From assembly GCA_034432655.1 (NCBI GenBank), contig DAOUBP010000140.1:1-22026 (forward strand): a stretch of 22,026 nucleotides of DNA, given 5' to 3'. Numbering within the stretch: position 1 is the stretch's first letter; each line of letters starts with the position of its first letter. Positions 15,989 to 22,026 of this stretch are shown piece by piece. The notes below the pieces were generated by a model, which ran no database searches, had not been told where the DNA came from, and saw only the letters and a list, made by a program, of their open reading frames with translations. The DNA comes from DAOUBP01 sp034432655. GTDB taxonomy: Bacteria > Chloroflexota > Anaerolineae > CG2-30-64-16. A program made the position numbers and the translations under genes.

Positions 15989-16883
15989 TTATGTGCGGGC
16001 TGAAAGCATCCCGCAAGCCGTAGCGCTGTTGAACACGCCCGGCGTGCGCAGCCGGCCGTTGGCCGGCGGCACCGACCTGCTGCTGCTGTTGCGCCACGAG
16101 CAAGTCTGCGATCGCGTGGTGGATATCACCTTGATCCCGGAACTGCATCGCATTGTGCGCAACGGAGAAACGGTCATCATCGGCGCCGCGGCCACCTTTA
16201 GCGAGGTAATCGAGAGCCCCGTCGTCAACGAGACAGCGCCGGTGCTGGTCCAGGCCTGCCGATCGGTGGGCGCCACGCAGATCCGCAACCTGGGCACCCT
16301 GGGCGGCAATGTGGCCAACGCGGCCGCCTGTGCCGATTCGTTGCCCGCGCTGGTATGCCTGGACGCTGTCGCCCGGGTGTTGACCCCGGACGATGATCGG
16401 ATGTGGCCGGTGTCGGAGCTGGTCGTCCGTCCCAACCGGACGCAGATCCCGGCCGGCGGCCTCCTGGTCTCGTTGAGCTATACGGTGCCGGCGCCCGGCA
16501 GTCGTAGCATCTTCCTTAAGCTGGGCCGACGCAATGCGATGGCGATCTCCCGGCTGACCGTGGCCGCGCTGGGCCGGCTGGGGCCTGATGGCCGCATCGC
16601 AGAAACCCGCCTGGTGCCCGGCTCGGCCACGCCCCAGGTCCGGCGCTTTGCCGCGGTGGAACAATTCCTGGTCGGCCAGACGCCCAGCGTCGAACTGTGC
16701 GAGGAGGCGGGCCGGCTGGCCGTAGACGAGATGATCCGCATCACCGGCAAGCGCTGGTCCAGCGAGTACAAAGAACCGGCCTTGCTGGCGCTGGTCACGC
16801 GGGCGCTGCTCTGTGTGTTTGACCTGCCATGGGCGGGGGGCTGGAAGTCAGGAACTGGCAGCTGGCGGCTGGAGGCAGTGTAA
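15975..16883 (+). CDS. xdhB: Xanthine dehydrogenase family, FAD-binding subunit
   Basis: This is the medium subunit of a molybdenum hydroxylase; it carries FAD and passes electrons from the iron-sulfur subunit to the final acceptor. The 302 residues begin at ATG 15975 (MERFSYVRAESI), with AAGGA at 15963-15967. FAD-binding motifs are AGGTD at 30-34 and TLGGNVANA from 108. The C-terminal CODH flavoprotein domain follows (GRRNAMAISRL). The last 16 or so residues (AGGWKSGTGSWRLEAV) are encoded by a CTGG-rich degenerate repeat and look like non-homologous addition. Overlaps are 14 bp with the GntR gene and 1 bp (TAATG) with the next gene. The symbol follows E. coli usage. The exact ring substrate is uncertain. 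Confidence 0.9.
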   Translation: MERFSYVRAESIPQAVALLNTPGVRSRPLAGGTDLLLLLRHEQVCDRVVDITLIPELHRIVRNGETVIIGAAATFSEVIESPVVNETAPVLVQACRSVGATQIRNLGTLGGNVANAAACADSLPALVCLDAVARVLTPDDDRMWPVSELVVRPNRTQIPAGGLLVSLSYTVPAPGSRSIFLKLGRRNAMAISRLTVAALGRLGPDGRIAETRLVPGSATPQVRRFAAVEQFLVGQTPSVELCEEAGRLAVDEMIRITGKRWSSEYKEPALLALVTRALLCVFDLPWAGGWKSGTGSWRLEAV

Positions 16884-17353
16884 TGAGGATCGCGTTTACG
16901 CTCAACGGCAGCCCGGTCAGTGTTGAGGCTCCTGCCGACATCAACCTTTTGCATCTGCTGCGAGATTACCTGAACATGACCGGCACCAAGGAGGGGTGCG
17001 GCGTGGGGGAGTGCGGCGCGTGCTCGGTGCTCCTGGATGGCCGGCTGGTGAACTCCTGCCTGGTGCTGGCCCCGCAGGTCGCCGGCCGCAGCGTGATCAC
17101 CATCGAGGGCATCCGCGGCCCCGACGGCGGGCCCAACGACTTACAACGCAACTTCATCGAATACGGCGCAGTCCAGTGCGGTTTCTGTATCCCGGGCATG
17201 GTGCTGGCGGCCGAGGCGTTGCTGGCGCGCACCCTGAACCCCAGCCGGGCCGAAATCCGCGCAGCGATTGCCGGCAATCTGTGTCGCTGTACGGGCTATC
17301 AGCAGATCGTGGACGCGATCGAAGCGACAGCGGCGCAGCGGCGTGCCGCGTGA
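16883..17353 (+). CDS. xdhC: Xanthine dehydrogenase family, [2Fe-2S] subunit
   Basis: This is the small electron-transfer subunit of the molybdenum hydroxylase, 156 residues, near the family's usual length. The plant-type ferredoxin domain has Cys39, Cys44, Cys47 and Cys59 (CGVGECGAC). The second, helical domain has CGFC at 99-102 and CRC at 134-136, which bind the cluster nearest the molybdenum cofactor. All eight ligands are present. The start is ATG 16883, overlapping the upstream stop as TAATG, with GGAGG at 16871-16875 and a 7-nt spacer; an upstream in-frame start would only translate the repeat-derived tail of the previous gene. The symbol is E. coli usage; elsewhere XdhC names a maturation factor. 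Confidence 0.94.
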   Translation: MRIAFTLNGSPVSVEAPADINLLHLLRDYLNMTGTKEGCGVGECGACSVLLDGRLVNSCLVLAPQVAGRSVITIEGIRGPDGGPNDLQRNFIEYGAVQCGFCIPGMVLAAEALLARTLNPSRAEIRAAIAGNLCRCTGYQQIVDAIEATAAQRRAA

Positions 17354-17376
17354 AAGCGTGAGCGGAGACACTCGTC

Positions 17377-19746
17377 ATGACCGACTACAACTACATCGGC
17401 AAGCCCGCTCGACGGGTTGACGCGCTGGACAAGGTGCTCGGCACGGCCAAATATACCGGCGATTACAAACTGCCGGGCATGCTCCACGCCCGCTGCTTGC
17501 GCAGCGAGTTACCCCATGCCCGCATCGTGCGGCTCAACGTCACGCCAGCGCTGCAGGTGCCGGGTGTAGTGGCAGCCATCACCAGCGAAGACTTCGTTGA
17601 CCATGGCCGGTTCGGCTTCCCGGTGCCCGATATGTACATGCTGGCTTATCAGCGCGTGCGCTACGTGGGGGATGCCATCGCCGCAGTGGCGGCCGAAACC
17701 CCCGAGGCGCTGGCCGCCGGCCTGGCTGCCATTGAACTGGAGCTGGAGCCGCTCCCGGGCGTCTTCGACCCCGAAGAGGCGTTGCATCCGGATGCGCCGG
17801 TGGTGGGCGAGCAGCCGTGGGCTGCGCCGACCACGCCGCGCGGCAATCTGCTGGTGGAGCACATCGTCCGCAAGGGAGACCCTGGGGCCGTTTTGCCCGA
17901 GTGCGAGGTGGTGCTAGAGAGGAGATACACCACCGCGCACCAGGAACACGCGTATCTGGAGACCGAGGCAGCCCTGGCCGTGCCATGGCCCGACTCCACG
18001 GGCGTCACCGTCTATTCGCCCAGCCAAAGCCCTTTCAACGACCGCAATAACCTGTGCCGCGTCCTCGGCCTTGGCCCGGAACACGTGCGGGTGATCCAGC
18101 CGCCGGTGGGCGGCGCGTTCGGCGGCAAAGATGACCAGATCTATCAGACCACCGGCCAGGTGGCCAAGCTGGCACTCATCACCGGCCGACCGGTGCGCAT
18201 GACCGTCAGCCGTGAAGAGTCCATGATCTTCTCCTACAAGCGCAACCCCATGCGGGTACACATCCGCCTGGGGGCCGACCGCAGCGGCCGGCTGCGGGCC
18301 AGCAAGATCCATCTGGTGGTGGATAGCGGTGCCTACTCGGCCATCACGCCGTTTGTGGCGTGGCGCGGGACAATTCACGCGATGGGGCCGTATCGCTACG
18401 ACGCCTGCCATGTGGATACCCATGTGGCCTACACCAACAACGGCTATTGCGGCGCGTTCCGCGGCTTCGGCAACACCGAGGTGACAGCCTGCATCGAACA
18501 GGCCATAGACGAGCTGGCCGAACGGCTGGGAATGGACCCGCTCGATTTCCGGCTGAAGAACTGCCTGCGGCCAGGTGACGAGACGCCACATGGCCAGCGC
18601 CTGGGGGACGACGTGGCATTGGCCGAGTGCCTGGAGCACGTGCGGCGCGCTGCAGATTGGGATCACAAGCGTGCGGCCTATGGCGCCCGGTCGGCGGCCC
18701 AAGGTCGGCGGTCGGCCGCCGGCGAGCTGCGCCGCGGTATCGGGGTGGCCTGTTTCTTCCACGGCCTTTCGCTCGGCGCCGAGGGGGACGATTTCGCCGT
18801 CAGCACGCTTCAGGTCAACGACGACTATTCATTGACTCTGACCTCCGGCCTGACGGACTACGGCACCGGCTCGCGCACCGTTTTCACCCTGATTGCGGCT
18901 GAGGTGTTGGGCCTGCAGCCCGAACGCATCCACATGTTGCGGCCCGATACCGATACGGCTTTGCCCAGCGGCCCCACGGTGGCCTCACGCGCCACTGTGT
19001 TGGGCGGCAACGCCGTGCGCGTGACCGCTGAACGGCTACACAGTTTGTTGCTCCAGGCCGCAGCTGACCTCTTCGGCTGTAGCCTGATCCAGGTGCTGCG
19101 GGATGGTGAACGCTTCGTGGGGCCGCAGGAAGAGCCGGTGAGCTTCGAAGCTGTAGTAGATCACGCCCGCCAGATGGGGCTGATCCTCTCAGCGCGCGGC
19201 CGCTGGGATGCGCCCAAAATCCACTGGTCGGAAGAAAGCGGCACCGGCAAGCCCTACTTCGCCTATCATTACGGCGCGCAGGTGGCCGAGGTAGTCGTGG
19301 ATACCGGCACGGGCAAGGTGGATGTGACCGCCATCTGGGCCGCGCACAACACCGGCACGGTGATCTTTCCACAGGGCATCCTGGGCCAACTCTACGGCGG
19401 CATCGCCCAAGGATTGGGCTATGCGTTGATGGAGCGGGTGGATTTCGATCAGGGTTATATTCAGGCGACCAACTTCGACGAATACCTGATCCCGACGGCG
19501 GTAGACGTGCCGGATATCGTAGCCCACTTTGTACAAAAGCCGTTTGCCGGGGGGCCGTTCGGCGCAAAGAACATCGGCGAACCGGGCATGGTGCCGACAG
19601 CGCCGGCGATCTTGAACGCGATCTATCACGCGACCGGCCGTCGTGTGGCCGATCTACCTGCTAATCTGGAACGCGTTCTATTGGGCCACGATTTGCGGCC
19701 ACAGGGCTCGGATCGCGCCTGCAAACTTGGGTTGCACGTGTCCTGA
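17377..19746 (+). CDS. xdhA: Xanthine dehydrogenase family, molybdopterin-binding catalytic subunit
   Basis: This large subunit carries the molybdenum cofactor and hydroxylates the substrate ring. It is 789 residues, starting at ATG 17377 with GGAG 9 nt upstream. Cofactor motifs are GGAFGGKDD at 245-253, CGAFRGFGN at 358-366 and GAKNIGEPG at 729-737. Compared with bovine xanthine oxidoreductase, Arg362 matches Arg880 and Glu735 matches the catalytic Glu1261, while the Glu802 position is Asp252. FRGFG favours a purine or N-heterocycle hydroxylase over a CO dehydrogenase. A short Arg/Ala/Gly segment at about 435-450 (ARSAAQGRRSAAGELRR) is encoded by a GGTCGGCGG-type repeat. It is the last gene of operon B. 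Xanthine or hypoxanthine is the best guess. Confidence 0.92.
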   Translation: MTDYNYIGKPARRVDALDKVLGTAKYTGDYKLPGMLHARCLRSELPHARIVRLNVTPALQVPGVVAAITSEDFVDHGRFGFPVPDMYMLAYQRVRYVGDAIAAVAAETPEALAAGLAAIELELEPLPGVFDPEEALHPDAPVVGEQPWAAPTTPRGNLLVEHIVRKGDPGAVLPECEVVLERRYTTAHQEHAYLETEAALAVPWPDSTGVTVYSPSQSPFNDRNNLCRVLGLGPEHVRVIQPPVGGAFGGKDDQIYQTTGQVAKLALITGRPVRMTVSREESMIFSYKRNPMRVHIRLGADRSGRLRASKIHLVVDSGAYSAITPFVAWRGTIHAMGPYRYDACHVDTHVAYTNNGYCGAFRGFGNTEVTACIEQAIDELAERLGMDPLDFRLKNCLRPGDETPHGQRLGDDVALAECLEHVRRAADWDHKRAAYGARSAAQGRRSAAGELRRGIGVACFFHGLSLGAEGDDFAVSTLQVNDDYSLTLTSGLTDYGTGSRTVFTLIAAEVLGLQPERIHMLRPDTDTALPSGPTVASRATVLGGNAVRVTAERLHSLLLQAAADLFGCSLIQVLRDGERFVGPQEEPVSFEAVVDHARQMGLILSARGRWDAPKIHWSEESGTGKPYFAYHYGAQVAEVVVDTGTGKVDVTAIWAAHNTGTVIFPQGILGQLYGGIAQGLGYALMERVDFDQGYIQATNFDEYLIPTAVDVPDIVAHFVQKPFAGGPFGAKNIGEPGMVPTAPAILNAIYHATGRRVADLPANLERVLLGHDLRPQGSDRACKLGLHVS

Positions 19747-19761
19747 GCCACCGGTCGCGCA

Positions 19762-19790
19762 TTTGCACGGCAGGCAAAAACGGCTATAAT
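19762..19790 (+). promoter_or_regulatory. Sigma70-type promoter of the GntR2-ygeY unit
   Basis: TTTGCA (19762-19767, 4/6) and a perfect TATAAT (19785-19790) are 17 bp apart. Transcription should begin near 19797, at the operator. No terminator is visible after the preceding gene, so readthrough from operon B may also contribute. Confidence 0.65.
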
Positions 19791-19796
19791 TGAAGA

Positions 19797-19814
19797 TGTC
19801 AGACATCTTACAAC
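19797..19814. promoter_or_regulatory. Predicted GntR-type operator at the GntR2 start site
   Basis: TGTCAGACATCTTACAAC matches the operon B site (10262-10279) at 16 of 18 positions. Including upstream bases, AGATGTC-A-GACATCT (19794-19808) is a perfect palindrome with 7-bp arms. It lies 6 bp after the -10 box and 24 bp before the GntR2 start, as expected for autoregulation. Binding is inferred. Confidence 0.6.
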
Positions 19815-19838
19815 GTTGAAACCCCGATCACTTGTGTT

Positions 19839-20594
19839 ATGCTCACAGTCACTGATGCTCGCTTGCGCGATGACAATCGCCCCCTCTACACCAGGGCCAG
19901 CGAGGCGTTACGACTGCTCATCAAGCAGGGTGAATACCTGCCCGGCGACCGGCTGCCTTCCGAACATGAGCTGTCCGATCGTTTGGGTATCTCGCGGCCG
20001 ACACTGCGCGAAGCGTTACGTCAACTGGAAGAGGAACGGGTCATCGTGCGGCGCCATGGCGTTGGCACTTTCGTCGCCCAGCCACCGCCGGTGATTGACA
20101 CAGGGCTGGAGGTGCTGGAGAGCCTGGAGCGGTTGGCCAGACGGCTGGGCCTGCACACCCAGATGAGCGAAGCGAGCATGACCGAGAGGCCAGCAACGTC
20201 CGTTGAGCGAGAGAAACTGGGGCTGTCTGCCGAGATTAACGTAACCATCATCACCCGGGTGATCGAAGCGGCCGGGCAACGGATCGCTTATCTGGTTGAT
20301 GTGGTGCCGGTGGCCTACCTTTGTTGCTCTGAGCTGAGCAGAGATTTTCAGGGTTCAGTGCTAGACTATTTTCTGGCGCGCGGCTGGCCGGCGCTGTCCC
20401 ATTCGCGCACAGAGCTGCTGGCCGAGGCCGCCAGCAGCGAACTGGCACGGCGCCTGCACGTTCAGCGCGGCGCGCCTATTCTGCGGCTGGAGGCCCAGCT
20501 CATCGCGCAAGACGGCCAGGTGGTTGATTATTCCAACAGCTATTTCGTGCCGGGTCATTTCCGGTTTCACGTGATCCGTCGGATCGGGTCATAA
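19839..20594 (+). CDS. GntR-family transcriptional regulator with UTRA domain (HutC type), copy 2
   Basis: This is a probable ligand-sensing repressor, 251 residues. The winged helix-turn-helix occupies about 12-80, with SEHELSDRLGISRPTLREAL at 41-60, and a UTRA effector domain follows to the C-terminus (HVIRRIGS). The DNA-binding half is very similar to the regulator at 15185, while the effector domains diverge more, suggesting shared operators but different inducers. ATG 19839 has no good ribosome-binding site; TTG at 19833 is in frame but no better supported. Its promoter carries a palindromic operator over the start site, so it probably controls itself. The YgeY-like gene follows 60 bp later with no terminator, so they form one unit. 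Confidence 0.88.
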   Translation: MLTVTDARLRDDNRPLYTRASEALRLLIKQGEYLPGDRLPSEHELSDRLGISRPTLREALRQLEEERVIVRRHGVGTFVAQPPPVIDTGLEVLESLERLARRLGLHTQMSEASMTERPATSVEREKLGLSAEINVTIITRVIEAAGQRIAYLVDVVPVAYLCCSELSRDFQGSVLDYFLARGWPALSHSRTELLAEAASSELARRLHVQRGAPILRLEAQLIAQDGQVVDYSNSYFVPGHFRFHVIRRIGS

Positions 20595-20654
20595 CGCCAA
20601 ACGGGAAGCGACAGGAAGAGCACAATCTCGGGGAGAAATTAAGGAACAACAGCT

Positions 20655-21896
20655 ATGAGAGACTTAACGAACTCGCCAAAAACGGCCGAGGTGGCCGCTC
20701 GGGTCGCCCAACACCGGGACGATATCATCCAATTCATGCGCGACATCTGCGCCATTCCCAGCATGAACTCGCAGATCGGCCCGGTGGGCGAGCGCATCCA
20801 GGCCGAGATGCGCAAACTCGGCTACGACGAGGTGCGCTTCGACAAGATGGGCAACACCCTCGGCCGCATCGGCGATGGGCCGAAAGTCATCGTCTACGAT
20901 TCGCACATTGACACGGTGGGCATCGGGAACCCGGAGGATTGGGAGTGGGATCCCTTCGTTGGCAAGGTGGAGGACGGCCTGCTCTACGCGCGCGGCGCGT
21001 GCGACGAGAAAGGGAGCACTCCGGGCATGGTGTACGGCCTGGCCATCGCGCGCGACCTGGGCCTGCTGGACGGCTACACCGTCTACTACTTCGGCAACAT
21101 GGAGGAGTGGTGCGACGGCCTGGCGCCCAACGCGTTCGTAGAGGCCGATCCCCAGGTGCGCCCCGACTTCGTGGTCATCGGCGAGCCGACGAAGATGCGT
21201 GTCTATCGCGGGCACAAGGGCCGCATCGAGCTGAAGATCACGGCCGTGGGTCGGTCGGCCCACGCGGCCTCGCACTACCTGGGCGACAACGCCGTGTACA
21301 AGATGCAGGGGATCATCTCGGCCATCCGCGACCTGGACCGGCGGATGCGGTTCGGCATGGGGCACCATCCCATCCAGGGCTACGCCTCCATCGCCGTGAC
21401 CTACGCCGAGGCGCGCACCGCTTCGCTCAACGCGGTGCCGGATCAGTTCACGATCTACATTGACCGCCGCATCACGCTGAACGAACCGCACGACGAGGTC
21501 ATCGCGCAGATCAAGGGGCTGATCCCGGACTATCTCCAAAACGAGATCAAGGTCGAGGAGCTGTACTACGCCGAGCCCTCGTACACGGGGTTCGTCCTCC
21601 CGGTGACCAAGTACTATCCGCCGTGGCTGCTGGAGGACACCCATCCCCTGACGCGGGCCGGCCAGCAGGCGATCCGCGAGCTGTGGGGCGAGGAGCGGCC
21701 GCTGGGCGCGTGGGATTTCTCCACCAACGGCACCTATTGGGCGGGGAAGGCGGGCATCCCTGCCATCGGCCTGGGGCCGGGCGACGAGAAGACTGCTCAC
21801 ACCATCCTCGAACATGTGCCGCTGGAGGATGTGGTGCGGGCCACGGAGTGGTACGCCTGGCTGCCCGCCGCGCTGACGTGCTCTCTGAATCGCTGA
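20655..21896 (+). CDS. ygeY: YgeY-like M20-family metallohydrolase (purine/selenium-linked)
   Basis: This is a cytoplasmic zinc-dependent amidohydrolase/peptidase of family M20, 413 residues, close in style to the YgeY 'selenium metabolism-linked' group. Metal ligands visible by family pattern are His84 in DSHIDTV, Asp117 in GACDEKG, the Glu150-Glu151 pair in NMEEWCDG (150 the general base) and His382 in TAHTILEHVP. The dimerisation domain follows GHKGRIELKI. In E. coli, ygeY lies in the cluster with xanthine dehydrogenase genes and is tied to anaerobic purine (urate) breakdown, which agrees with the XDH genes here. The exact substrate is not established. The start ATG has AAGGA at 20641-20645. 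A general peptidase or deacylase is the alternative; the YgeY assignment rests on recalled similarity. Confidence 0.82.
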   Translation: MRDLTNSPKTAEVAARVAQHRDDIIQFMRDICAIPSMNSQIGPVGERIQAEMRKLGYDEVRFDKMGNTLGRIGDGPKVIVYDSHIDTVGIGNPEDWEWDPFVGKVEDGLLYARGACDEKGSTPGMVYGLAIARDLGLLDGYTVYYFGNMEEWCDGLAPNAFVEADPQVRPDFVVIGEPTKMRVYRGHKGRIELKITAVGRSAHAASHYLGDNAVYKMQGIISAIRDLDRRMRFGMGHHPIQGYASIAVTYAEARTASLNAVPDQFTIYIDRRITLNEPHDEVIAQIKGLIPDYLQNEIKVEELYYAEPSYTGFVLPVTKYYPPWLLEDTHPLTRAGQQAIRELWGEERPLGAWDFSTNGTYWAGKAGIPAIGLGPGDEKTAHTILEHVPLEDVVRATEWYAWLPAALTCSLNR

Positions 21897-21898
21897 GC

Positions 21899-22026
21899 GC
21901 TTTAGATTGCGGCGGCACGCCGCCGCTTTCGCCTTCCGGCGCAGGCTGTGCGTGCAACCAAAGCGCCGTCACAACGGCGCAATCCAAAGTCCGGGCCTGC
22001 GGCGGTTTTAGCTTGCGGCGGCACGC
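21899..22026. repeat. Palindromic intergenic repeat unit, second copy cut by the window end
   Basis: The unit has outer arms CTTTAGATT (21899-21907) and AATCCAAAG (21982-21990), which pair at 8 of 9 positions allowing one base of register. They enclose two hairpins, GCGGCGGC/GCCGCCGC (21909-21926) and GCGCCGT-CACA-ACGGCGC (21964-21981). A second TTTAG-C-TTGCGG start appears at about 22008 and runs to the edge, about 107 bp after the first. No gene is visible here. It resembles REP-like or small non-autonomous palindromic elements. Confidence 0.55.
21909..21929 (+). terminator. Terminator-like hairpin after the ygeY-like gene
   Basis: GCGGCGGC (21909-21916) and GCCGCCGC (21919-21926) pair perfectly and TTT follows, 13 bp after the stop codon. 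The short T-run makes it a modest terminator. It is also the first half of the repeat element at 21899-22026, so it may be a repeat doing double duty. Confidence 0.45.

Overview
The window is about 22 kb of GC-rich, almost entirely plus-strand bacterial DNA. The combination of BMP-family ABC importers, an anaerobic-type pyruvate:ferredoxin oxidoreductase (PFOR), a three-subunit molybdenum hydroxylase and a YgeY-like hydrolase suggests an anaerobic or facultative heterotroph. The gene style (Ala/Gly-rich, ATGA-coupled operons) is compatible with Chloroflexota (Anaerolineae). That placement is inference; no marker gene is present.

Layout. (1) 1-4897 is transport operon A: a BMP-type substrate-binding protein cut by the window edge, then a double ABC ATPase and two permeases joined by ATGA overlaps. 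(2) 4898-5546 is a 649-bp gap with a strong terminator, a nested inverted-repeat structure, a possible minus-strand small ORF, a candidate promoter and a GC-rich palindrome. (3) 5547-10094 encodes PFOR (NifJ type) and a DHOD-like flavoprotein, closed by a terminator at 10152-10196. (4) A promoter at 10230-10258 with an operator over its start site opens operon B: two permeases, a BMP lipoprotein, a double ABC ATPase, a GntR/UTRA regulator, then the FAD, [2Fe-2S] and molybdopterin subunits of a xanthine dehydrogenase-family enzyme (10393-19746). (5) A second promoter and operator precede another GntR/UTRA regulator and a YgeY-like M20 hydrolase (19839-21896). (6) The window ends in a palindromic intergenic repeat that runs off the edge.

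Working together. The most economical reading is a purine/nucleoside scavenging locus. Two BMP importers bring in nucleosides or bases, the molybdenum hydroxylase oxidises the purine ring, and YgeY acts further down the anaerobic purine pathway. PFOR would convert resulting pyruvate to acetyl-CoA and reduced ferredoxin. An 18-bp operator block, 16/18 identical at the two promoters, suggests that one or both paralogous GntR proteins control operon B and the regulator/ygeY unit together. The most unusual points are the probable tandem-domain BMP protein at the left edge, the shared operator, the matching 17-bp hairpins after both binding-protein genes, and the DHOD-like protein without the usual catalytic motif.
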